Source: Saccoglossus kowalevskii (taxonomy: Eukaryota > Hemichordata > Enteropneusta > Harrimaniidae). From it: a stretch of 21,223 nt of DNA. A program made the translations under genes and the position numbers. Of the stretch, positions 9,244 through 17,885 are shown one piece after another (position 1 is the stretch's first letter; the number at the start of each line of letters is the position of its first letter). The notes below the pieces were generated by a model, which did no database searches, was not told the origin of the DNA, and saw only the letters and a list, made by a program, of their open reading frames with translations. Location of the stretch: positions 457,363 to 478,585 of the forward strand of contig NW_003126386.1 in assembly GCF_000003605.2 (NCBI RefSeq), read 5' to 3'.

Positions 9244-9455
9244 CTTGTGACTTCTGAAAAAAACCTATGAATGGTGAAGCGTACTCCTCCGAGATATTAG
9301 ACTAATCCATTGAATTCAGACAGGCGAGGGCAGGAGGGAATCCCAGGCAGGGTGAGGGTGGGTACATGGAATGACATTGACGATTCAGGGCACGTCACAT
9401 ATTCTATTTGTATTAATGCATGGACTGATAATGAATGACTACAAGGTATCAGACG
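9244..9455 (-). other. candidate minus-strand exon (coding status unclear)
   Basis: On the minus strand, ATTTTCTTTTTTTTCTCAG is an excellent acceptor, with the exon starting at 9455. A donor-like CACAAG/GTAATTG places the other end at 9244, giving 212 nt. One frame is open for 52 codons from the acceptor (RLIPCSHSLSVHALIQIEYV...) to TAA at 9297-9299. That frame would need phase 0 entry, whereas the upstream candidate first exon (11115-11241) ends in phase 1, so the two do not join as one open frame; entering in phase 1 meets a stop after five codons. GC is clearly raised at 9310-9400 with five GGG runs on the plus strand. It could be a noncoding exon, an alternative last exon or a conserved noncoding element. 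Confidence 0.15.
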
Positions 9456-9622
9456 CTGAGAAAAAAAAGAAAATATGTCATTCACAGAATTTACCCATCT
9501 TTGGAACTGTCTCTGCTATTCCCGCTCTTATTGAAATATGAATGAATGAAAAAGTCCATTAGCTTCTGAATGAAAGGGTCACAGGGTTATATGCGTATAA
9601 TTCATGGGCATGGACTTATAGA

Positions 9623-9637
9623 TTGGCTTGCTGCCAA
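9623..9637. promoter_or_regulatory. perfect palindromic NFI/CTF-type site
   Basis: TTGGC-TTGCT-GCCAA is an exact match to the full Nuclear Factor I dimer consensus TTGGC(N5)GCCAA, and the symmetry extends one base on each side (ATTGGC...GCCAAT, 9622-9638). It sits in a higher-complexity block (about 9580-9710) that also has an E-box (CATCTG) and an ATGCAA half-octamer. NFI proteins are conserved across animals. Function here is inference. Confidence 0.4.
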
Positions 9638-9710
9638 TATTATGCAACTTTATGTAAATGGTCATGTGTCATGCCCATCTGCTGCTATACCTTAATAAAT
9701 ACTCAATGAT

Positions 9711-11050
9711 GAATCAACTCTCAAAAAGACAATTTTCTTATATGCATTTTTATGACAAGCTATGGCACATACCAAGAACACATTGCCTTCACAGAAACAC
9801 AAATTAGTTATTGATCCAAACTTTATTTTACCGGTATTCGTTTTTTAAACAATCACTCTTAAAAAGTATAGTTTAATTTCATTCAAGTTGCAACATAAAA
9901 ATAAAGTGTATTTTAAATTTAAATATTTTATATAACTGTGGAAAATAACAGCTTTAAAACAAAAGTAATAGCGAGGAACATAAATTATTGCTTTAAACCT
10001 GATCAGACAGGATGAATGATGATCCCTAGGTTAAGAAAAATTACTAAAATTGCATTCAGTTTTCCCCAAAGGCTACCTAATCTTGATCCATGCCTTCAAA
10101 AAACATCGTTGATACACTTTCCCACATTTCTCAAATCTTTATCAGATCTCTGGAGTTTATATTTATTATTTAAGGTGAGGACAACACGGTATACAGATCC
10201 TAGGAATTAAAACTAAACATTGTTTTCCACTACATGTATCATTCGCGACTGGGAAAGCGACAAAAGCCTAGGGAATTGTCTTGGTCTCTTGCCAGTAAAA
10301 TATAAAAGATAACTTCTCTCCTTTTGTCATCAGCAAATTACACTATTTTACAAGTTTATTCCCAATGCAGTCACAAAGTGAAATTAACACTCCGCAAGGC
10401 AACAATGGTGCAAATATTGGGATTATTCCTGCAGACAAACCACCATGTTGACAGAAAACAATCAATTTTCTCTCCCCTAGAGTTCCCTAGTGTTTTAAAA
10501 ATACCCTGGATATATTGCTCAAATTTTCAAACAAGACTGAATAAATTGAGAAGGTTATACGAAAGCAGAAAAACTTACTCCATCAAGGACTACCTATATG
10601 TCAATTTCAGTACGGAAACGTACATACAATACATGGAAACATTTTAAACTCTTCGGCACGTTCTGAGTAGAAGTGTAAAGATTTCATTCTCTAAATTCAA
10701 TTATTCAACCAGAATACAGTAATGAATTTACTGAAACCCAATTTATTAAAAAAAAGTTGGAGAGGATGAATAGATTTAATAAAAACACTTTTGTGACTAA
10801 GGTCTTTTCAGCCACACATATACACACATAAGTGTTCTATTCAATTCAAAAATTAAAGTTACAATACCAGGGAGCTTAATTAACTGTTTGAGAAAAGCAA
10901 ACAGAGAAACAAAACAGAAATTTAAAAACAAAATATACATTGTAACATCTAATAAAAATCATAGGCCAAGCTAAAAAAAATCTACAATCAGGCATAGACA
11001 AACAAAAAGATAAAAGTACCATCAGCGTTATCATCCACATGCCACATACT
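9711..11050. other. AT-rich stretch with one weak exon-like segment
   Basis: A pyrimidine-rich acceptor, TTCTCTCCTTTTGTCATCAG, ends at 10333. One plus-strand frame then runs 38 codons (ending GANIGIIPADKPPC) to TGA at 10449-10451, but a different frame is open across the same DNA to 10647. Neither stands out against chance at this composition. TTATTTAAG/GTGAGG at 10166-10180 resembles an acceptor-donor junction with a poor pyrimidine tract. The remainder is AT-rich with no repeat or RNA gene. Confidence 0.4.
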
Positions 11051-11114
11051 CATCATTCATTGATTCCGGGATCTTGGGATGATAGTTTTATGACGAGAGA
11101 AATAAAAACATTAC

Positions 11115-11241
11115 CTGTTTTTATGTGCATAGAAGCAGCCGCGCTCATAATCCGCAACACCCAGCTGAGTGGGGCACATTTGATGCAGTGACATTGGAAA
11201 TGTGGCGGGATCTCCACACTTTTCATCCAGCAGTCTACCAT
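11115..11241 (-). CDS. candidate first coding exon, function unknown
   Basis: On the minus strand an ATG at 11241 has a strong start context (ATCATGG: A at -3, G at +4). It opens 42 codons plus one base up to ACAG/GTAATG, a good donor with GT at 11114-11113. The peptide begins MVDCWMKSVEIPPHFQCHCI and is rich in cysteine (CHCIKC). The other minus-strand frame and the plus-strand frames across it are broken by stops, and GC and CpG rise locally. A short upstream ATG frame (MYQ-stop) lies in the presumed 5' leader. I do not recognise a family, and no downstream exon in matching phase is evident to the left. Alternatives are an alternative promoter exon, a noncoding RNA exon or a regulatory patch. 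Confidence 0.2.
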
Positions 11242-11249
11242 GATGCGCA

Positions 11250-11880
11250 GCACACTCGCTCTATCTCAACTCACTGATACATTGCTGCTCTGCACTCTGT
11301 GTAGATTATTAATGTTAAGTGACAACAAAGAGCGTAACCGACAACCTCATTTTCAGCAGTCACACACTTCGCACCAATTAGTTCAGCTCCTGATAGTTTA
11401 GCATTGTTCCTACCATCAGAAATAACTCTATTTCACCAGTCATCAAAGTCCGATAACCACTGAAGTGGCTTTTGTGTCAGGCAAGACGGTCGCCTGCAGT
11501 GATACACAAAAGCAATAAATGCGGCTTATTTATGGCTCACGCATGCTACCACAGGGGATTCTCCTGTCAACTCTTCTATGGGAATTTTTTACACAGATCG
11601 CAAAAGCTGCTCGGCATAAATTTATGCAAATATAACACTCGTCTCATTCTCCATGTTTCCAATGCAAAAAGCCCATAAATCATACAAGCCTTTTAAGAGT
11701 CTCCAGTGTGTCAGGGATATACAGCAGGGACATCAACTGATGATGCCAACTGTCAACCTCCAATGCGACTGTAGATTTTTATTTCAACTCTTTGAACGAT
11801 TAGCATTTTCAGGCATAAAAATCAGAGTGCAAAACCACTTGTAAGCTCCTATGACATTATTATTCTCCTTTATCTTCCCA
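11250..11880. promoter_or_regulatory. possible regulatory block, higher complexity than surroundings
   Basis: Just upstream (minus strand) of the candidate first exon, the DNA is more balanced and has scattered CpG. It holds Hox/Cdx-type TTTATGGC near 11528, a perfect octamer ATGCAAAT (11624-11631) preceded by ATAAATTT, and ATAAATCATA near 11675. Two plus-strand frames here (11472-11678 and 11653-11844) have no protein-like pattern. The position suits a promoter or enhancer, but no TATA or initiator is convincing. Confidence 0.15.
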
Positions 11881-12157
11881 TAACGCTATCTCGGGAAACG
11901 CCCCGTAATATTTGATTCCAACCTATTTGAAGTATAAAGTAGCTTGTCTTGAGGCAGAAAAGAAACTAGGGAGTTCAGCGTATGACACAATATCCATAGA
12001 TTTTAACCTTTTTTGCGACTTTCCATTAGAGCAAGGCTCTCATTAGTAAACCATGTTTTACATTAATATCTGCATCCAAGTATTAGAATCAAATTCAAGG
12101 TTTTATTTGTTAATATAGCAGACTGCATGAACGAAATGCTGGTGATGAAATTTTTAC

Positions 12158-12643
12158 ATGAGGGCTCTCTACGGTTTGATTTTTCAGACAGATGGGCAAA
12201 TCAAGTTTTGTGTGCTTAATACACATTTCATAGTCATGTCTAATATTGTAAATTATTTTACTGGCACACTGCTTAGATCAAATTATCTTCATCTTCAAAT
12301 CTTGTTAACTATAAGCATGGGTGAAAGCTTTAAAAACTCAACTATTTCTCTCACATATGAGGTTTTATTTGTATGGGAGATCAATATCTTCATTGCAACC
12401 AAACTTATAAATATTAAATGCAATTACCATATTTATATTATTTCATCGGGACGATCCATTATTTTGATAATCAATACAATCAGGAGACTGACTAACCTAT
12501 TGTATGTAAAGTACCTTGAATCAACGTATGGCTATTTGTTAAAACGGGGCTCAATCCCTTGGCTACTATTGTTCTTGTTATTTGAATACCTAATCTGTCA
12601 ATTGTTTCTCTTTATTTGCTTCTGGATTATAAAGACAAACTGA
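12158..12643 (+). CDS. 161-codon hydrophobic open frame, probably not a gene
   Basis: Second-longest open frame of the window. The translation is I/L/F/Y/N-rich, as expected from AT-rich DNA. It ends in a strongly hydrophobic stretch (around residues 131-158, IPWLLLFLLFEYLICQLFLF...) that would score as a membrane segment. The ATG at 12158 has no notable context, and no splice or poly(A) signal frames it. It stops 8 bp before the palindrome at 12651. Chance is the likeliest explanation; a decayed transposon or orphan gene is possible. Confidence 0.1.
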   Translation: MRALYGLIFQTDGQIKFCVLNTHFIVMSNIVNYFTGTLLRSNYLHLQILLTISMGESFKNSTISLTYEVLFVWEINIFIATKLINIKCNYHIYIISSGRSIILIINTIRRLTNLLYVKYLESTYGYLLKRGSIPWLLLFLLFEYLICQLFLFICFWIIKTN

Positions 12644-12650
12644 GAAATAA

Positions 12651-12685
12651 ATCTAACCATGGAGGTAATACCTCCATGATCTAAC
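12651..12685. mobile_element. 21-bp palindrome framed by 7-bp direct repeats
   Basis: CATGGAGGTA (12658-12667), one central A, and TACCTCCATG (12669-12678) form a perfect 10-bp inverted repeat. It is flanked on both sides by the identical heptamer ATCTAAC (12651-12657 and 12679-12685). Inverted repeat plus flanking direct repeat is the signature of a transposon insertion with target-site duplication, here reduced to two end repeats with almost no interior. A 7-bp duplication is not diagnostic of a particular superfamily. It may be an internal-deletion relic or a very small foldback element. Confidence 0.6.
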
Positions 12686-12699
12686 TAACAACCTCACGC

Positions 12700-13957
12700 T
12701 TTAAAGCAGCTTACGTTGGTTGTCATTCCGGCTATGTAGCTAAGCATTATGAGAGAATTAAAAAGGGATTACCAATTGAAGGTAATTCAATATCTGACAA
12801 TAGCTTCCATTCACTTGATTGCACATTTTCAATCAGCCCAGGGACAATACAGTGGGCCTTTAAATAACGCACTGCGATACAGGGCAATACATCAAACAGT
12901 ATCTAATACTCCTGCTCAAACCTTTTTACATGTCTATTTATCATGAGTTGTGAACTATTTCACATCCAAATTTAAACTACATAGATCAAGTTGTAATCCT
13001 GCAAGTCAGTGTACTGTGAAATGTTTCATCACTAGACAATTTCTCGATTCAATGATTCAAGGGTGTCCGAAGACAAAATTACACCAAAGTTACCAACTCC
13101 CTATGGACTAATCTTGAAAGCGATTTATTTAATTTAATTTTTCATTAAAAGCACATCTCCATTACATGAATTAAGGCAAAGCAATGTTTATATCCAGCCA
13201 TTAAAGTTGACTGACAATTAATGCAAACCGCTACATTTTGGAAGAGACATATTACACGAATCAGTGGAATATTGTCCTCATGAACTCCATGAAATTAACA
13301 AATTAGAAAAAATTCAAGCATTAATAATGAAACAGTTTACAGTACGCCAGCAAAAGCTCATTATTATTTTATTTTTTTCCACAAATTATTATAATTCAGA
13401 TCATTCTGGAAGGGCAATTTATTTATTTCTGGCTTGGTCCTAAGGGATGAACCATTAACAATCTACTGAAGAGAGTATTTGTCTAATTGCTTTATATTTA
13501 CTCAAGTTTTTTCTCTTGTTATTTGTAATTTACACCAAATACACACGATACAAAAACTATTACCGGTAGTATGGAACCATTGATATGCATGACTATCTCA
13601 AAAGTGTCTTCTTGTAGGTTTTTTTGGAGGTACTCAGACTAAGATAGTGCCCACCATAAACCAATTTCAGTTCACTGAGAGATCTTGTGTTATGCGTGAA
13701 AACAACATAAAACAAAATAAACAAAGAATTAAGATCATAACAATGTAGTGATGTCAAAACATTGTGCAATGTTCAAAAAAAAGTATTTTTCAAATATTTC
13801 CACACTTAATGAAACGATGAGGGTCTTTAAAGTTGGCACAACTTTCAGTGTATTATAAATGTCAAGGTACATTATTGTAAACGCTAGACACTGAATCCAC
13901 ATGCAGTATGCATGCCCTGCGCTAAGGAAGCAACCAGCCACAGAGACACAGGAATGG
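12700..13957. other. unique DNA, no supported gene
   Basis: A plus-strand frame at 12749-12946 (65 codons) and a minus-strand frame at 13735-14016 (93 codons) are open, but neither has splice signals in register or a recognisable motif. TACCGGTA occurs at 13561-13568. The block at about 12690-12870 is more complex than its flanks and may be a regulatory patch. Confidence 0.5.
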
Positions 13958-14163
13958 ATGCAAATTGTAAGTAAATTGGACTTATGAGGAAAACTTTGCT
14001 TTCCAAGATTTGTCACAGAGATAATGAAAAGTCAGAGTTGAGTGAAGGGCACTTCCCAGCAGTGCTGACCCTGTGTACAAAGATCAGACCCCTTAGAGAA
14101 AACTGACAGAGACGTTTATTGACCTTGAAGAGAAAATAAAAGCGAAATGGACTTATGACGAAA
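13958..14163. promoter_or_regulatory. possible regulatory block with octamer, nuclear-receptor site and a repeated 16-mer
   Basis: ATGCAAAT (13958-13965) is a perfect octamer. TGACCTTGA (14120-14128) is the exact complement of TCAAGGTCA, the extended half-site bound by ERR/SF-1/FTZ-F1 monomers. TGGACTTATGAGGAAA (13977-13992) recurs with one change as TGGACTTATGACGAAA (14148-14163). Both copies and both motifs fall within about 205 bp of balanced-composition DNA. Activity is inference. Confidence 0.2.
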
Positions 14164-14324
14164 CCAAATTACCTAAGAAAAGAATTATCCTAGGTAAAAA
14201 TTGAACAGATTTGATCTAATTACTATCAGATTTCACAGTGAATGTTATGCTATGCAGAATTTTTACACAGTTTCCAGTACCTCCACCCCACTCCCTCAGG
14301 CATTTGAAGTACATTGGTTAGAAA

Positions 14325-14525
14325 GATATGTTAATTACACATGCTAATTAGATAAATTGATATGTAAATTAGATTCCAGGCTTGGCGTTACATAACATAC
14401 GTGTAGCTGGAGAATTGAATGCTGAATTTAACACCATAAAATTATTAATTTTCAATGCTTTTTGATTCCACAGAGTCACATTGATTAAATTATCCACACT
14501 TGATTCGTTGATTTAATCTGCAAAT
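14325..14525. promoter_or_regulatory. possible homeodomain-site cluster
   Basis: TTAATTAC (14331-14338), CTAATTAG (14344-14351), TAAATTAG (about 14365-14372), ATTATTAATT (14441-14450), GATTAAATTATC (about 14483-14494) and TTTAATCTG (about 14512-14520) are close-set TAAT/TAATC cores. Such cores are common in AT-rich DNA, so clustering is only suggestive. Confidence 0.15.
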
Positions 14526-14529
14526 AAAA

Positions 14530-17253
14530 TCCATGCAAGTTTGTTTATTTTATTTACTTTCTCTCAATTGTACTTTTACAAAAAAAAATTACGCTGACGT
14601 AAGTTATACCTAGTAATAATTGAAAGATAAGTTTAGATTTTTTTGCAAGAGGCATAAATATGGCAGCCACTGAATAGGCAATATTTCAGTTGATCATTTA
14701 TTTAAATGTATGTCTTTGGTGCAATCAATAGTTTTGAATTTTGTTAAATATTATAATAAAAGTGTTCAAGTTTAACAATGTATACAGGTCTATATAACTA
14801 CCTGAAAATTTGAGACACTGAGTACCAGTACCTACCTAAAATAAACATTAATACATTTGAACATGGCATTCAAACCCTTTACAAACGGTCACCAACATCT
14901 GCTTTCACATAAACGTACATGTATTAAGGTAATAGTTACACCAGTACAGATACCCCCCTTCTGTTATTAAGCCACTTTATGCCAGGCACAACATGTTAAC
15001 ACAAGTTTTACTGTTACAGTGGCGTAAAGGGAGACAAACAGATGTGAACATACCATTGGACAGAATGTAAATCAGTATCTAATCCTAATTCAAATTGGAT
15101 GAAAGTACACACACAATAGAAAATCATAAAGATGATCCGTAAAAATAAAACTGACAGTGGATGAAAAAAAAATAGAGAAGCGCAGTTTCCTTTTATGCTC
15201 AATCCCCTGTAAGAGTGTATTCTAAGTCTTATATGAACAAATTTAAAGTTACGTGACTGAGAACACTTGGGAACTAGAGACATGAATTAGGTGGAAACAG
15301 GATAAGGAAAGGAACATCATCGTTTATTACAATGGTATCCATCAAGTTATGTTGGTTCATCATTTGAATACAGCGATTATGTCATTCTCATCCCAGAGAC
15401 GACAAAAAAGAACTCTGCAAATTAAGCATGACAAGTAGGATTAACAAGTTCTTTTTAGACAGTCGATATTTTTTCCTCACCCTCTCAGAAGCTTCAAAGA
15501 TTTATATTACCCATTCAGTGCAGATTTGTCTAGAGGAATTTCATAACCATCATTACATTCACGATGACGTTGTCTTGGAAACCAGTCATGCATCTATGGA
15601 TCAATAACGATGCTGCCTGAAGAATATAGCTTTATTGATTTTTCAGATGTGTAAAACACTCTCAAAGCTCGCAAACTATATAATACAGGTAATGTATATG
15701 CAGCAATGTGTGGCACAGAAGTGACAATCCCACAGATGACAGGACGAAAATAATGCATTCTGAACAGAGAATTGTCTAGGGTACGCAGGTAAAAAATGGT
15801 TTGTGGAAAATAATTACTGGATGCAAAACATATAGAGATTGCCATAGTCATGACAGGACTTGAAATGGAAGCATCAAAGGCCAATACCTTGGATGCCCTT
15901 CCTCATTACCTTAGTGACATTAATATTTTCCCAGACAGTCTTCTCACTTTTCTTACCACACCTAGCAATCCCACAAATTTTTTTACTGATATGAAATCCA
16001 TTTGAATATCAAATTTAAATGGTCATTATTTCAATAAATGAAATATTTACACTTCTTAGGCCCCCTGCTGACAAGTTTACACAATTTACATAATGTTAAT
16101 TTATATAATATTAATAACAAAGACAACATCTGACTTTAATACATATCACTGTAAATCCCTTGTGTTCAATGCTAGAAAACTTTTATAGATTTGGAAATTA
16201 TTATTATTTTCAAAATAAATGTTGGTGATCCATGGGGTCTGAGGAGAAAGGCAGCTGTCACATACTTATTCACCAACAATTTATCATTCTTCATTTAACA
16301 TTTTTTTTTAAACTCTAAAATCAATATTTTGAAAACAATCGAAACCTGTGAGTTGAATTATTATTTCGCAAGTGGTGAAATGTTAATTTGACTTGTTAAC
16401 AGGGACAGAAATACCATTTAAAAGCATATCAAAAATGGAGACGTTTGTGGTTAAACTTTTTACCATATCTTTGTAGTGTACATGTATGCACCAAATTGAG
16501 CACTGTATTTGCTCATACATGTACACGTAAAAAAATATTGAATAAGCGATCTTTAAAATATGACTTATTCAAACCATTTATGTCATTTACATGAGAGCAT
16601 GCGCTACTAATAAAGCAAATACGGTATCTGCAAACACCTGTCCTAGCTAAAATCAATCTCTTGGGATATAGATGTAACTTACTGAAAAGAAGCCGAAAGT
16701 ATGGATTTCTGAAACACAGGAACACAGTTAAGGCAAGGGTACAGAATTACAAAGTCTTTTAGAATTAATTACAAAGTCAGGAAACTGCAGTAAAATTGCC
16801 ATAAATTGCATAAATCAAGACAAAAGCAATGAATCTGATTATAAAAGTCGCTAGTTTTGTGACAAGATTTGCATAATCTTGTAAAGAGAAGAATACGTCT
16901 AATAAAAGACACCAGGAGTGCCAGAAATGTCTTGGATAAAGAATATGAAACGTTAAAACATCACATCCTGTATTTTGTCAATATAAGTTCGCATCACGCG
17001 CCAAATTTAATCAACCAAGGTTTATTGGGAATCAATTTTGCATTATTAGGAGTAAAATGTTATTAGAAACGAGTAATGAATAAAATCAAAATGACAATAA
17101 GGCAGGATTTAGCCCAACTTAAGAATAACGTTATTTCTCCAATAAATATTTAGTGTCACATTTCCTAGGAGCATATGCTGTATGTATAACGTTCCTACAT
17201 GGTTTTAAAAAGTATTTTTTAGGAAAACAAAGTGTTTTTATGACACAGGCGAT
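14530..17253. other. AT-rich unique DNA, no supported gene
   Basis: Nothing in this 2.7 kb is clearly a gene. Minus-strand frames at 15014-15283 and 15594-15884 and short frames near 16513-16725 and 16869-17066 lack motifs and paired splice signals. The block around 15580-15900 is more complex than average and could be a conserved noncoding patch. TGACGTAA (14595-14602) matches CREB/ATF. TACATGTA occurs at 14916, 16479 and 16516. No repeat family, tRNA or transposon end is seen. Confidence 0.5.
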
Positions 17254-17274
17254 TGTTACATGTTACATGTTACT
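17254..17274. repeat. three tandem 7-bp copies (TGTTACA)
   Basis: TGTTACA, TGTTACA and TGTTACT follow each other without spacing. It is a short microsatellite-like run. Confidence 0.75.
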
Positions 17275-17586
17275 TGATCAGCATCTCTGGATTTCTTCAA
17301 TAAATTATAAATAAGATTATGAATGACTTTGGGGATGGCGGTTGAAGGACCTTGCTTTTAAAATTATGAAGACTAGCAGCTTGTTACATGTTTAAGAGGT
17401 TAATACAGCAGCTGAATGAAGCTAGGGCTGAGGTTATTGAGAGTGCTTCATCCAAGGATAGTCTTGATCAGAGAAATGCTATTTTCTTGCCATGTGATAA
17501 TCACAACAGCTTCAAAAATTGCAATAGTTTCATGATTACAGGCTGGAAGTGGAACAAAAAATTACAGAAAATATGAACCTACATTT

Positions 17587-17607
17587 TTTATTAAGAAAGG
17601 TTTTATT
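17587..17607 (-). terminator. two minus-strand AATAAA signals
   Basis: AATAAA on the minus strand at 17602-17607 and again at 17587-17592, followed by U-rich sequence (TATTTTCTGTAATTTTTTG). They lie about 100-120 bp past the stop of the candidate exon at 17706-17783 and fit its poly(A) site. The hexamer alone is common in this composition. Confidence 0.3.
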
Positions 17608-17705
17608 TGGAAAGACAAACACAAGGAAAAAACCATACAATCAAATCAAAAAACAATATGTTAGTGCAGCAAAGCCAAAATGTATTGTATAGAGACCCCT
17701 AATTA

Positions 17706-17783
17706 TTATAAGCAGTCGCGGCTCTCCTTGGCGTTCTGCAGTACATCACGGTAATGGCCGCGGTGCACCGCCCGTTTGATTTC
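17706..17783 (-). CDS. candidate 3'-terminal coding exon or gene fragment, function unknown
   Basis: A CpG-rich island in AT-rich DNA. On the minus strand it reads, from GAA at 17783, E-IKRAVHRGHYRDVLQNAKE-SRDCL and then two stops, TAA TAA (17706-17708 and 17703-17705). By my count 18 of the 24 codons after the first end in G or C, the composition is polar and helix-like, and two poly(A) hexamers follow. Together this makes it the most protein-like short segment of the window. A stop (TAG) precedes it in frame, so it must begin at a splice acceptor. The only usable one is AGAGTAG at 17784-17785, whose pyrimidine tract is poor, while a strong acceptor (TTTTTTTTCAG, exon start 17818) is out of frame. 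It may be a truncated gene copy or part of a repeat: GCGGTGCACCGC (17760-17771) is a perfect 12-bp palindrome. I do not recognise the family. Confidence 0.25.
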   Translation of the reverse strand, partial: EIKRAVHRGHYRDVLQNAKESRDCL

Positions 17784-17885
17784 CTACTCTCCCCTAATGT
17801 ATCTTAGTCAAATCATCTCTGAAAAAAAATCATGTGGAACAAACAACAATCACTACTGTCTAGGATGCTTGGGTGCTGTATATAA

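Noticed and set aside
9328-9362. Five GGG runs on the plus strand as a G-quadruplex
   Set aside because: One loop is 11 nt, outside the usual rule, so folding is doubtful.
10334-10451. Acceptor followed by a 38-codon frame ending in TGA
   Set aside because: Thirty-eight codons are not significant here, an alternative frame across the same DNA is longer, and no poly(A) site follows convincingly.
12749-12946. 65-codon plus-strand frame with reasonable amino-acid balance
   Set aside because: Length is ordinary for chance at this base composition, the start context is poor, and there are no splice or poly(A) signals.
14168-14185. Minus-strand TTCTTTTCTTAG/GTAATT, a possible second recursive splice site
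   Set aside because: The donor GTAATT is well below consensus, and the sequence is also part of a small TTACCTA...TAGGTAA inverted repeat.
14791-14812. Minus-strand ATTTTCAG/GTAGTT junction
   Set aside because: Short pyrimidine tract and weak donor; expected by chance.
15594-15884. 96-codon minus-strand frame that looks somewhat like a membrane protein
   Set aside because: The hydrophobic character follows from AT-rich DNA, and there is no receptor motif and no splice signal in register.
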